From Arthrobacter pascens (lineage in GTDB: Bacteria; Actinomycetota; Actinomycetes; Actinomycetales; Micrococcaceae): 64,000 nucleotides of DNA. Shown in pieces: positions 9,340 to 17,917 of this stretch. The stretch's first letter is position 1, and every line of letters begins with the position of its first letter. The notes under the pieces are model-generated. The model was given only the letters and a program-made list of their open reading frames with translations. It searched no databases and had not been told where the DNA came from. The stretch covers positions 4,665,876 to 4,729,875 of the forward strand of contig NZ_JAUSWY010000001.1 of the NCBI RefSeq assembly GCF_030815585.1. The letters are read 5' to 3'. The translations under genes and the position numbers were made by a program.

Positions 9340-10335
9340 ATGAACAAGTCCACTTTCGACCGGCGCAGTTTCCTCACCCTGTCCGGTCTGGCCCTGGGCG
9401 TCGTAGCCATTGCCGGCTGTGAAGCGCCCGCGGGAACCCCCGGAGCATCCGCCCCAGGGGGAGCGAAACAATACATCGCCATCGTCTCCAAAGGCTTCCA
9501 GCACCAGTTCTGGCAGGCCGTGAAGCAGGGCGCCGACAAGGCAGCGAAGGAGTTCGACGTCGAAGTCAGCTTCGAAGGCCCCAACACCGAAAAGGACGTG
9601 GATCAGCAGATCCAGATGCTCACTACCGCGCTGGGCAAGTCGCCGGCCGCGATTGGTTTCGCCGCCCTGGACTCACAGGCGGCCACCCCTTTGCTTGAGC
9701 AGGCCAAGAGCAAGAACATCCCGGTCATCGCCTTCGACTCCGGTGTTGACTCGGATATCCCTGTGACCACTGCCTCCACGGACAACAAGGCTGCCGCGGC
9801 GGAGGCCGCCAAACATCTCGCCGAGCTCATTGGCGGTTCAGGTGACATCGCGATCATCGGCCACGACCAGACCTCCAAATCCGGTACGGACCGCCGCGAC
9901 GGTTTCAAGGAATACATCGAAAAGAACCACCCGAACGTCAAAATCGTGGCCATCCAGTACGCCGGCGGCGATCAGCTCCTCTCAGCTGATGCGGCCAAGG
10001 CCATCGTGACGGCCAACCCCAACCTCAAGGGCATGTACGGCACCAACGAGGGGTCGGCTATCGGCGTCGTCAAGGCTGTTGAAGAACTGGGTCTCAAGGG
10101 AAAGCTGACCATCGTCGGCTTCGACTCCGGCAAGGCACAGATCGATGCCATCAGGTCCGGCCTGATGGCCGGAGCCGTCACCCAAAACCCGGTGGGAATT
10201 GGCTACGAAACAGTCAAGGCTGCCGTGGCCGCCATCAAGGGCGACAAGGTGGAGAAGGTGGTGGACACCGGTTTCTACTGGTACGACGCCAAGAATATCG
10301 ATTCGGACGAGATCAAGCCCAACCTCTACCAGTAG
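9340..10335 (+). CDS. Sugar ABC transporter substrate-binding lipoprotein
   Basis: A 331-residue type 1 periplasmic-binding protein. The start MNKSTFDRRSFLTLSG carries a twin-arginine motif followed by a hydrophobic run and the lipobox IAGC, so it is likely a Tat-exported lipoprotein anchored by cysteine. The mature part shows the sugar-binding pattern seen in ribose/rhamnose-type proteins (AFDSGVDSDIPVTTASTDN; MYGTNEGSAIGVVKA; IVGFDSGKAQ). It follows the permease by 87 bases and is the last gene of the fucose operon. Confidence 0.9.
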   Translation: MNKSTFDRRSFLTLSGLALGVVAIAGCEAPAGTPGASAPGGAKQYIAIVSKGFQHQFWQAVKQGADKAAKEFDVEVSFEGPNTEKDVDQQIQMLTTALGKSPAAIGFAALDSQAATPLLEQAKSKNIPVIAFDSGVDSDIPVTTASTDNKAAAAEAAKHLAELIGGSGDIAIIGHDQTSKSGTDRRDGFKEYIEKNHPNVKIVAIQYAGGDQLLSADAAKAIVTANPNLKGMYGTNEGSAIGVVKAVEELGLKGKLTIVGFDSGKAQIDAIRSGLMAGAVTQNPVGIGYETVKAAVAAIKGDKVEKVVDTGFYWYDAKNIDSDEIKPNLYQ

Positions 10336-10352
10336 CCCTGGCTAAACCTGCT

Positions 10353-10389
10353 GCTGCGGCCGCCCATCTTTCGGAGGGGCGGCCCCAGC
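10353..10389. terminator. Stem-loop between convergent operons
   Basis: GGCCGCCC (10358-10365) pairs with GGGCGGCC (10377-10384); beyond one mismatch the stem continues with GCTG/CAGC. It lies between the stops of the convergent binding-protein and regulator genes and could end transcription from both sides. No T-run follows. Confidence 0.55.
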
Positions 10390-10417
10390 GGTTGGTGGAT
10401 TCGTGCGCGCGGCCCAG

Positions 10418-11089
10418 TTACAGCGCCTGCCTCAGCCACGTTTCCACACCGCTGATGTGGACAGTGACCAGAGCCCTCACCAGCTCGGCGTCACCACGCT
10501 CCAAGGCGTCAGCTATGGCCTTGTGCTCGGCCAAGGTGTGTGCCACGGCCTTCTCCTGGGTAAGTCCGCGCCAGATGCGGGCACGGACCGTACGGCTGGA
10601 CAGCGCTTCGAGAAGGCTGCCCAGGTAGGCGTTACCTGCGGACCGGGTGATGATGCCGTGGAATTCGAGGTCGTGGGCCACGAGTTCCTCAACGTCGGTG
10701 TACTCGTCGATGCCGTCCATCGTGGCCCGCAGGCTGGTGAGCTCGTCCCCAGTAATCTTCCCGGCCGCCATGAACGCGGTGGCGGGCTCCAGGATGCGCC
10801 GGACTTCGAAGAGCTCGAGAATGGACCTGTCCTGATGGAGTTCCACCACAAAGCCCACGGCCTCGTTGAGCAGCTTTGCGTCCAAGCTGGTGACATAGGT
10901 TCCGTCGCCCCGCCGGACGTCCAGCACGCGGATCAGTTCGAGGGCCTTCACTGCCTCCCGCAGGGAGCTGCGGGACAGGCCGAGTCGCTCGCTGAGTTCC
11001 TTCTCCGGCGGAAGGCGGTCGCCGGCCTTGAGTTCGCCACGGATCAGCATGTCCTTGATCTTGCCGATCGCTTCGTCTGTAACAGCCAT
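10418..11089 (-). CDS. FadR/GntR-family regulator of the fucose locus
   Basis: A 223-residue GntR-family repressor of the FadR (FCD) subgroup. Residues 1-75 form the winged helix: LPPEKELSERLGLSRSSLREAVKALE and the wing RRGDGTYV. The rest is the all-helical FCD effector domain with metal-ligand type residues (VAHDLEFHGIITRSAGNAY). Effectors of this class are often sugar acids. The matching palindromes at 2962-2976 and 11108-11122, the second only 18 bases ahead of its own start, argue that it controls the fucose genes and itself. Confidence 0.88.
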   Translation of the reverse strand: MAVTDEAIGKIKDMLIRGELKAGDRLPPEKELSERLGLSRSSLREAVKALELIRVLDVRRGDGTYVTSLDAKLLNEAVGFVVELHQDRSILELFEVRRILEPATAFMAAGKITGDELTSLRATMDGIDEYTDVEELVAHDLEFHGIITRSAGNAYLGSLLEALSSRTVRARIWRGLTQEKAVAHTLAEHKAIADALERGDAELVRALVTVHISGVETWLRQAL

Positions 11090-11107
11090 TCCTCCATCTT
11101 AGCCGGG

Positions 11108-11122
11108 ATACATCCGATGTTT
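11108..11122. promoter_or_regulatory. Predicted operator before the FadR-type regulator
   Basis: ATACATCCGATGTTT differs from the palindrome at 2962-2976 in only two of 15 positions, one of them the central base. It sits immediately upstream of the regulator gene, consistent with autoregulation. Confidence 0.65.
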
Positions 11123-11212
11123 CCGAACGACAACGACGGCGGCACCCAGGTTCCGCGCGAACAGAACCTGAGTGCCGCCGTCGGGCGTTACTTCCGTTGG
11201 AGCGGCCGGGAG

Positions 11213-12769
11213 TTACGGGCGGCCGTCCTTGCCCGCGCCGGGAGCGGGCCGGTTGGCGACGAGCGGGTACGGGCCGGTGAAGCCGTCACGGATCGTGGCG
11301 AGTTCCAGGATCCGGTCCCGGCAGAGGCGCCAGCCGAGCATCAGGGCGGGAATCACCACCACCAGTGAAGCGATGGTCCAGGTACCCACGGGAGAGTCGA
11401 ACGCCATCAGCACCAACACTGCTGCCAGGAACGCAAGGGTGATCCAGCCGGTGACGGGAGAGCCGGGCATCCGGAAGGCGGGGCGCAACAGTTCACCGCG
11501 CTTGGAGAGCTTCACCAGCTGCATCTGGCACAGGACGATCATGGCCCACGTGCTGATGATGCCCAGCGAGGCAATGTTCAGGACAATCTCGAACGCTTCG
11601 GCCGGAACGAGTGCGTTCAGCACCACGCCCAGTCCAGCCACAACTGCCGTCAGCGCGATGCCGCCGTAGGGGACTCCGGCCTTGTTCATGCGGCCGGCGA
11701 ACTTCGGCGCCGAGCCGGTAACCGACATGGAGCGCATGATGCGGCCAGTGGAGTAGAGCCCGGCATTCAGCGAGGACAGGGCCGCCGTGAGGACCACCAG
11801 GTTCATGATGGCATCCACACCTTCAACCCCGATGGAGCCGAAGAACGTGACGAACGGGCTCTCGCCGGCCTTGTATGAGGTGTACGGGAGCAGCAGGGAG
11901 AGCAGGATCAGCGAACCGACGTAGAACACCGCGATGCGGACGATGACCGTGTTGATGGCCTTCGGCATGATCTTCTCGGGGTTTTCCGTTTCGCCGGCCG
12001 CGGTACCAATGAGCTCGATCGAGGCGTAGGCGAACACCACACCCTGCATCACCACGATGGCGGGCAGCAGGCCGTTGGGGAAGAAGCCGCCGTTGTCTGC
12101 AATAAGCGAGAAGCCGACCTCCTGGCCCGCAACCGGGGTGCCGAAGATGACGAAGTAGATGCCAACGACCAGGAAGGTCACCAGCGCCACCACCTTGATC
12201 AGTGCGAACCAGAACTCCAGTTCGCCGAACACCTTGACGGAGACCAGGTTCAGGCCGAGCACCAGGATGAGCGCGGCCAGCGCCCAGATCCACTGGTCAA
12301 CGCCGGCGATGGGCGCCCAGTACTTCTTGAAGAAGTTCATGTAAAGCGCGACGGCGGTGATGTCCACGATCGCCGTCATCGCCCAGTTGAGCCAGTAAAG
12401 CCAGCCGGTGACGAACGCAGCCTTCTCACCGAAGAATTCGCGGGCGTAGGAGACAAACGAGCCGGACGACGGGCGGTGCATGACCAGTTCCCCGAGGGCG
12501 CGGAGGATCATGAAGGCGAAGAAGCCGCAGACTGCATAGCTAAGGATCAGGGCGGGGCCGGCGGTAGCGAGCCGGCCGCCGGCGCCCATGAACAGGCCGG
12601 TGCCGATGGCGCCGCCGATGGCGATCATCTGAACCTGGCGGGGCTTGAGGCCCTTGTGGTAGCCCTCGTCCTCCTGGTGCAGGGTTGCTTCGGAGGCGTG
12701 GGCGTGCGCTGGAATGGTGTGGTCGGAGATGGGCGCCTTTTGCTGGGCGTCCACTGGGGGCTGTGTCAC
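11213..12769 (-). CDS. ansP: Amino acid permease, probable L-asparagine permease
   Basis: A 518-residue amino acid-polyamine transporter with about 12 hydrophobic segments. The core opening [25 protein letters not shown] and [21 protein letters not shown] are typical of the AAT branch that includes AnsP, GabP and CycA. It is the last gene of a minus-strand operon after asparaginase and aspartase, so asparagine is the most likely cargo. The start is a GTG at 12769 with AAAGGA seven bases before it. Confidence 0.85.
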   Translation of the reverse strand: MTQPPVDAQQKAPISDHTIPAHAHASEATLHQEDEGYHKGLKPRQVQMIAIGGAIGTGLFMGAGGRLATAGPALILSYAVCGFFAFMILRALGELVMHRPSSGSFVSYAREFFGEKAAFVTGWLYWLNWAMTAIVDITAVALYMNFFKKYWAPIAGVDQWIWALAALILVLGLNLVSVKVFGELEFWFALIKVVALVTFLVVGIYFVIFGTPVAGQEVGFSLIADNGGFFPNGLLPAIVVMQGVVFAYASIELIGTAAGETENPEKIMPKAINTVIVRIAVFYVGSLILLSLLLPYTSYKAGESPFVTFFGSIGVEGVDAIMNLVVLTAALSSLNAGLYSTGRIMRSMSVTGSAPKFAGRMNKAGVPYGGIALTAVVAGLGVVLNALVPAEAFEIVLNIASLGIISTWAMIVLCQMQLVKLSKRGELLRPAFRMPGSPVTGWITLAFLAAVLVLMAFDSPVGTWTIASLVVVIPALMLGWRLCRDRILELATIRDGFTGPYPLVANRPAPGAGKDGRP

Positions 12770-12821
12770 GGGGGAGTCCTTTGTCTCTTGGGATGGGGAC
12801 TATCTGGTGGTGCGGTTGGGG

Positions 12822-14249
12822 TTATTTGGTGAGGTTGGCGAGGCGTTCGGGGCTGAGGAGGTCCTGGAGTTGGGCGGCGGTGAGTAGTCCGTGTTCGAGG
12901 ACGAGTTCGGCGACGCCTTTGCCGGTGGCGAGGGCTTCCTGGGCGATGGCGGTGGCGGTGGTGTAGCCGAGGTGGGGATTCAGGGCGGTGACCAGGCCGA
13001 TTGATTGTTCCACGGTGAGCCGGAGGTGCTCGGTGTTGGCGGTGATGCCCCGGATGCAGCGTGCCGTAAGGGTGCGGCAGGCCGCTTCCAGGTGGGAGAT
13101 GCTCTTGTGGAGGCTGTGGACGATGATGGGTTCGAAGGCGTTGAGTTGGAGTTGTCCGGCTTCGGCGGCCATGGTGATGGTGACGTCGTTGCCGATGACT
13201 TCGTAGGCGACTTGGGAGACGACTTCGGGGATGACCGGGTTGATCTTGCCGGGCATGATGGAGGAGCCGGACTGGACGGCGGGCAGGTTGATTTCGCCGA
13301 ATCCGGCGCGGGGGCCGGAGGAGAGGAGGCGGAGGTCGTTGCAGATTTTGGAGAGTTTCACGGCGACGCGTTTGAGTACTCCGGAGAGGTGGACGAAGGC
13401 GCCGACGTCCTGGGTGGCTTCGATGAGGTCGATGGCGGTGATCAGGGGCAGGCCGGTGACCTCGGCCAGGTGCCGGCAGGCTGCCTCGGCGTAACCGGTG
13501 GGGGCGTTCAGTCCGGTGCCGATGGCGGTGGCGCCGAGGTTGATTTCGTGGATGAGCAGTTCCGCCTCGGCCAGGCGCAGCCGGTCCTCGCCGATGGTGA
13601 TGGCGTAGGTGCCGAATTCCTGGCCCAGCGTCATGGGGACGGCGTCTTGGAGCTGGGTGCGGCCCATTTTGACGACGGTGCGGAATTCCAGTGCTTTGGC
13701 GGCGAATGCCTCTTCGAGTTCGGCCAGTGCGTCCAGCAGTTCCCGGCCGGCGAAGATGGTGCCCAGTTTCACTGCGGTGGGGTAGACGTCGTTGGTGGAT
13801 TGGGAGAGGTTGACGTGGTCGTTGGGGTGCAGGCGGGTGTAGTCGCCTTTGGGGTGGCCCAGGATTTGCAGGGCGCGGTTGGCGATGACCTCGTTGGCGT
13901 TCATGTTCGAGGAGGTTCCGGCGCCGCCTTGGATGACGTCGACGATGAACTGGTCGGCCAGTTGGCCGTTCATGACGTCGGTGCAGGCCTGTTCGATGGC
14001 GGTGGCGCGTTCGGCGTCGAGGAGGCCGAGTTCGTGGTTGGTGCGGGCGGCTGCGAGTTTCACCGCGGCCAGGCCGCGGACCAGGTGCATGTTGGAGGAC
14101 AGGGGCTGTCCGGTGATGGGGAAGTTTTCCACGGCGCGCAGGGTGTGCACGCCCCAGTAGGCGTCGGCGGGGATCTCGCGGTCACCCAGCAGATCGTGCT
14201 CGGACCTGGTGTTCGCTGAGGTGTCAGGGGGTGTGTCGGTGGTGGTCAT
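12822..14249 (-). CDS. aspA: Aspartate ammonia-lyase
   Basis: A 475-residue fumarase/aspartase-superfamily enzyme with the family signature GSSIMPGKINPV and the N-terminal DLLGDREIPADAYWGVHT segment of aspartases. It converts L-aspartate to fumarate and ammonia. It stands between asparaginase and the permease on the same strand, giving the chain asparagine to aspartate to fumarate. I start it at the ATG coding MTTTDTPPD; an in-frame start seven codons earlier is possible. Confidence 0.92.
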   Translation of the reverse strand: MTTTDTPPDTSANTRSEHDLLGDREIPADAYWGVHTLRAVENFPITGQPLSSNMHLVRGLAAVKLAAARTNHELGLLDAERATAIEQACTDVMNGQLADQFIVDVIQGGAGTSSNMNANEVIANRALQILGHPKGDYTRLHPNDHVNLSQSTNDVYPTAVKLGTIFAGRELLDALAELEEAFAAKALEFRTVVKMGRTQLQDAVPMTLGQEFGTYAITIGEDRLRLAEAELLIHEINLGATAIGTGLNAPTGYAEAACRHLAEVTGLPLITAIDLIEATQDVGAFVHLSGVLKRVAVKLSKICNDLRLLSSGPRAGFGEINLPAVQSGSSIMPGKINPVIPEVVSQVAYEVIGNDVTITMAAEAGQLQLNAFEPIIVHSLHKSISHLEAACRTLTARCIRGITANTEHLRLTVEQSIGLVTALNPHLGYTTATAIAQEALATGKGVAELVLEHGLLTAAQLQDLLSPERLANLTK

Positions 14250-14256
14250 GGGGTCC

Positions 14257-15375
14257 TCACAAGACTTCATTGACGGGCGTGGACAGAAAATCGGTGGCCT
14301 GCAGCAGGCCTACTTGATGGCCACCGCCCAGGACGGGCACGGTGCCGATGCCGGCGAGCGGCGCAGTGTCCACACCCAGCGCCTCCAGGACCCGGACGGT
14401 GACGGGCATCCGGGCGCGGTCGCCGCCGTCGGAAATCTTCACCGCAACGGCGCGGCCGTCCGGCAGGCCCACCAGCTGCACACCCTCGAAGCCGTCCTTC
14501 GCCACCATTCCGGGGGCCAAGCGCATCAGCTCGGTGACGTCCCGGCGTTCGCCGGCCACCATGTCCGGGTGCTGCTGCATGGCCAGGCCGACGGCGGCTT
14601 CCGCGGACAGCGGCGCGGGTCCGCCGTCGTCGGACGTGTTGGCAGCTGCGTTGCTGGACGCCGTGTTGCCGGATGCCGTGCTGCTGGCGGCGGCGATGCG
14701 TCCAAAGCCGCGGGCCATGCCCCGCAGGGTGTGGGCGAAGAGCGGAGTGCCGCAGCCGTCAGTACTCAAGCCCAGCGGCTCCTCGCCGGTCAGCTCGGTG
14801 ACGGTGTTGGCCACGAGCTGCTGCAACGGGTGGGACGGGTCCAGGTAGCCCTTGACCGGCCAGCCATTGATGACGCAGGTGGCGGCCATCGAGGCGTGCT
14901 TGCCGGAGCAGTTCTGCGTCAGCTGTGTGGCGTGCCCGCCCGAACGCAGCCATGCCTCGCGTTCGCTGACGCCGTAAGGCAGGTCGGTGCTGTTCCCCAG
15001 GTCGCTCGGAGAGAGGCCGTGAAGCTCAAGGATCCGCAGGGCGCCATTGCGGTGCCGGACTCCGCCGGAGTGGCTGGCCGCGGTCAGGGCCAACAATTCC
15101 GCAGGCAGCTCCAGACCGGCGCGGACCATGGCCACCGCCTGCAGCGGCTTGAGCGAGGAACGCGGGTAGAAGGGCGCCAGCGGGTCGCCGGCCGTCGCCA
15201 AGGTGGAGCCGTCCGCTGCCGTGGCGATCACCGAGCCGTAGTGGATGCTCTCCGGCAGGCCGTCGCGGGTGGCCACGGCGAGGGGTTCGTGCTGCGGGAG
15301 AGCGCGGGTGGTAACAGCTTCCGCTGCGGCGTCGCGGGCAGCTGTCCGGGCGGCGGGAAAGGCAGGGGTTCGCAT
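14257..15375 (-). CDS. L-asparaginase (AnsA/Rhizobium etli type II-like family)
   Basis: A 372-residue member of the asparaginase II (COG4448) family, with the characteristic PFYPRSSLKPLQA, TAASHSGGVRH, NCSGKHASM and GLSTDGCGTP blocks. It hydrolyses asparagine to aspartate and ammonia. It lacks a signal peptide, so it acts in the cytoplasm. A low-complexity Ser/Ala/Thr/Asn stretch near residue 230 looks like a lineage-specific insertion. It lies between the GntR gene and aspartase in one operon. Confidence 0.88.
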   Translation of the reverse strand: MRTPAFPAARTAARDAAAEAVTTRALPQHEPLAVATRDGLPESIHYGSVIATAADGSTLATAGDPLAPFYPRSSLKPLQAVAMVRAGLELPAELLALTAASHSGGVRHRNGALRILELHGLSPSDLGNSTDLPYGVSEREAWLRSGGHATQLTQNCSGKHASMAATCVINGWPVKGYLDPSHPLQQLVANTVTELTGEEPLGLSTDGCGTPLFAHTLRGMARGFGRIAAASSTASGNTASSNAAANTSDDGGPAPLSAEAAVGLAMQQHPDMVAGERRDVTELMRLAPGMVAKDGFEGVQLVGLPDGRAVAVKISDGGDRARMPVTVRVLEALGVDTAPLAGIGTVPVLGGGHQVGLLQATDFLSTPVNEVL

Positions 15376-15393
15376 GGCGTCCTTGGGGTGACG

Positions 15394-16152
15394 TTACTTG
15401 TTGAGGATGGAATCGAGCGCAACGCCCACCGCGTGCAGGTGGGCGGCCATGGCCGCGCTGGCCCCTTCAGCGGAGCCGGCTTCGATGGCGTCGAGGATGT
15501 GCTGGTGTTCCACGTCCGAGGCATGTTGCCGGTCCGCCACCATGTTGAGCGTTTCGGACTGGTGGGCCAGGGCGTCCCGTATATCGGCAACCACGCTGGC
15601 GAAGACCTTGTTGCGGCTGGCGCGGGCGATGGCCGCGTGGAAGCTGGAGTCCAGGGCCACCCACGACTCGGGGTCGGTTTCCGTGGACATGGCGGCCGTG
15701 ATGTGCCGAAGCGTCTCCAGTTCTTCTTCAGTGCGGCGCTCCGCGGCCAGTCCTGCCGCGGGTACCTCGATATGCGGCCGCGCTTCGGTGAGATCCCGGG
15801 CGGAGTACTGCCCGAGGGTGAGGTCGTTGGCTACCTTGTTGGCCACAACAAACGTGCCCTTGCCCGTTTTGGTGACAGTGAGGCCCAGGGCTGTGCAGGA
15901 ACGGAGGGCTTCCCGGATGACCGAGCGGCTCACACCGTACTGCTGGGAGAGCGTGGCCTCGGAATTCAGTTTGCCGCCCACCGGAACCTTGCCGGACTCG
16001 ACGTCGGTTCGGATCGCGTTGAACACTGCCTCGGCGGCGCTTAGCCGGGCCAGAGGCAGGGCTGAGGCCTGGGCCGGTGGCGGCGTTACCGGCGGATACG
16101 CGGTTGCGGACTCTGCAGGCTGTCCTGCTGTCCTGCTGTCTGACAGGTTCAC
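15394..16152 (-). CDS. FadR/GntR-family regulator of the asparagine operon
   Basis: A 252-residue GntR-family protein. After a proline/alanine-rich leader of about 40 residues comes the winged helix (LNSEATLSQQYGVSRSVIREALRSCTALGLTVTKTGKGTFVV) and then a FCD domain (SWVALDSSFHAAIARASRN). I place the start at the GTG at 16152; no good ribosome site is visible, so the start is uncertain. First gene of the asparaginase-aspartase-permease operon, whose expression it probably controls. Confidence 0.82.
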   Translation of the reverse strand: MNLSDSRTAGQPAESATAYPPVTPPPAQASALPLARLSAAEAVFNAIRTDVESGKVPVGGKLNSEATLSQQYGVSRSVIREALRSCTALGLTVTKTGKGTFVVANKVANDLTLGQYSARDLTEARPHIEVPAAGLAAERRTEEELETLRHITAAMSTETDPESWVALDSSFHAAIARASRNKVFASVVADIRDALAHQSETLNMVADRQHASDVEHQHILDAIEAGSAEGASAAMAAHLHAVGVALDSILNK

Positions 16153-16171
16153 GCTTAAAATATGGCACGGG

Positions 16172-16186
16172 TCACACAAAGTGTCA
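16172..16186. promoter_or_regulatory. Imperfect palindrome upstream of the asparagine operon
   Basis: TCACACAAAGTGTCA forms six-base arms with one mismatch around AAA, 20 bases upstream of the GntR start. It could be that regulator's operator. Confidence 0.35.
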
Positions 16187-16244
16187 ATGTTTGTACCGAA
16201 CAAGACGGTGACCCGGCGAACCCGCCGACTGCAAGGAAGGCTGG

Positions 16245-16332
16245 CGGTACGTTCGTACCGAAGGTGGATCTTTCGTCCCGCATACCTTGCGCCATATACT
16301 GATTGAAAGGGCCAATCGGTACGTTCGTTCCT
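16245..16332 (+). promoter_or_regulatory. Repeated HipB-type operators upstream of hipBA
   Basis: CGGTACGTTCGTACCG (16245-16260) is a perfect 7+2+7 palindrome. A copy with 14 of 16 matches lies at 16317-16332, directly before the hipB ribosome site, and a weaker copy (11 of 16) at 16265-16280. Several spaced operators are normal for HipB-controlled promoters, so autorepression is likely. Confidence 0.65.
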
Positions 16333-16344
16333 ATAAGGAGACCA

Positions 16345-16611
16345 ATGCTGGACTCTTTCTCCGGCGCGGTGGCGGCAGAGGTCCGCGCCCGACGCGTGCG
16401 CCTGGGCCTGACCCAGCAGGAGCTCGCGGACATGGCCGGTGTCTCCGAACGCTTTGTCCGCTTCGTGGAGCAGGGCAAGCCGAGCGTCCAGCTGGATTCC
16501 CTGACGGCCATCCTGGAAACCCTGGGGCTTGAGCTCCGTCTGGCCACCAGGACCAGCCAGGCCGCCCACGCGCTTACCGGGCAAAGCGGTGACCAGGAAG
16601 CCCCGCGGTGA
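16345..16611 (+). CDS. hipB: HipB-like antitoxin, XRE-family HTH
   Basis: An 88-residue helix-turn-helix protein: RLGLTQQELADMAGVSERFVRFVEQGKPSVQLDSLTAILETLG is a textbook Xre/Cro domain. The ATG at 16345 follows AAGGAG by four bases. The stop overlaps the hipA start (GTGA). It should bind the palindromes just upstream and neutralise the HipA toxin. Confidence 0.9.
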   Translation: MLDSFSGAVAAEVRARRVRLGLTQQELADMAGVSERFVRFVEQGKPSVQLDSLTAILETLGLELRLATRTSQAAHALTGQSGDQEAPR

Positions 16612-17852
16612 AGCACCGTATCGCAGACGTCTACAAGGCCGGCGTGCTGGCCGCAAAATTGGAAAGGCACGGTGGCGGTACACGGTTCAGTTACCTGCCG
16701 GCGTACCTCGCGTCCGGAGGGCCCGCCGTCGCCAGTTCCCTGCCGCTCACCACGGAACCGGTGCTGTCTTCGGCGGGCGCGGCGCCGCCCTACTTCACCG
16801 GCCTGCTGCCGGAGGGACGCCGGCTGAATGCGCTGCGGCGGTCCATCAAGACCAGCGCGGACGATGACCTTTCGCTGCTCATCGCGGCCGGAGGCAACCC
16901 CGTGGGTGATGTCCAGATTGTGGGGCACGGCGAACCGTTGGACCCGGACGAGCACGCGGTCGAGCTGGACCCCAAGTTGCCCGTGGACTTCGACGAGTTG
17001 CTGGGGGATCCCGACCTCATCGACCCCGTGGCCCTGGCGGGGGTGCAGGACAAGCTGTCCGCCGGGATGATCTCGCTGCCCGTGGCCAGCGCCGGCAAGC
17101 GGTTCATCCTCAAGCTCAACGCCCCCGAGTTCCCGCACGTGGTGGAGAACGAACTGGTGATGTTCCGCTACGCCGCCAGGCTGCGGATCCCGTTGAGCCC
17201 GGTTCAGCTGATCCGTGACGTGGCGGGCAGGCCGGGCCTGCTGGTGGAGCGCTTTGACCGGGTTCCTGTTGCGGGCGGAGGCGCCGACGAGGTCCGGCGC
17301 CTGGCGGTGGAGGACGGGGCCCAGGTGCTCCGGCTCTACCCGGCGGACAAGTACAACGTGGGATTCGGGCAGGTCTGCCATGCGCTGGCCGAGTATTGCT
17401 CCGCGCCTTTGCCTGCCCTCCGCAACCTGGCCATCCAGGCGGCGTTCGCGTGGCTGAGCGGCAATGGGGACCTGCATGCCAAGAACGTGTCGATGATCCA
17501 GCAGCCGCACGGCGAGTGGACAATCGCCCCGGTGTACGACATCCCCTCAACAGTGGTCTACGGGGACAAGACGCTGGCACTGACACTGGCCGGCAAACGC
17601 AGCGGGATCTCGCGGCGGCATTTTCTGGGGTGGGCCACGGAACTGGGGCTCACGGACCGTGCCGCGGCGCAGGTTGTGGAGCTCGCACTGAAGGCGTCGG
17701 GTCCGCTGATCGCGGACCTGGAGGCGGGCACCGCTTTCCGCGCCCTCAACGCGGCGGGGATGGACGACGACGGCGGCTCGCCGTTTCCGGACATCGTCAC
17801 CCGGGTGTGGGTCAGGGAGCTGAAGCACCGGCGGAGGCTGCTGGAGGGATGA
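16608..17852 (+). CDS. hipA: HipA-like serine/threonine kinase toxin
   Basis: A 414-residue HipA kinase with GTG start. The N-terminal HipA couple domain (about 1-110) contains YFTGLLPEGRRLNALR. The kinase part shows VQDKLSAGM, the lysine strand RFILKLN, LLVERFDR, the catalytic loop NGDLHAKN and the YDIPST metal-binding segment. HipA phosphorylates glutamyl-tRNA synthetase in E. coli and induces persistence; the target here is unknown. Catalytic residues appear intact, so the toxin should be active. Confidence 0.92.
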   Translation: MKHRIADVYKAGVLAAKLERHGGGTRFSYLPAYLASGGPAVASSLPLTTEPVLSSAGAAPPYFTGLLPEGRRLNALRRSIKTSADDDLSLLIAAGGNPVGDVQIVGHGEPLDPDEHAVELDPKLPVDFDELLGDPDLIDPVALAGVQDKLSAGMISLPVASAGKRFILKLNAPEFPHVVENELVMFRYAARLRIPLSPVQLIRDVAGRPGLLVERFDRVPVAGGGADEVRRLAVEDGAQVLRLYPADKYNVGFGQVCHALAEYCSAPLPALRNLAIQAAFAWLSGNGDLHAKNVSMIQQPHGEWTIAPVYDIPSTVVYGDKTLALTLAGKRSGISRRHFLGWATELGLTDRAAAQVVELALKASGPLIADLEAGTAFRALNAAGMDDDGGSPFPDIVTRVWVRELKHRRRLLEG

Positions 17853-17917
17853 GGCACTCGAGGCGGGGTGCGCGCGGCGGCGCGTGCCGGCGTCGGGCTT
17901 TCCGGTGGAGTTGAGGA

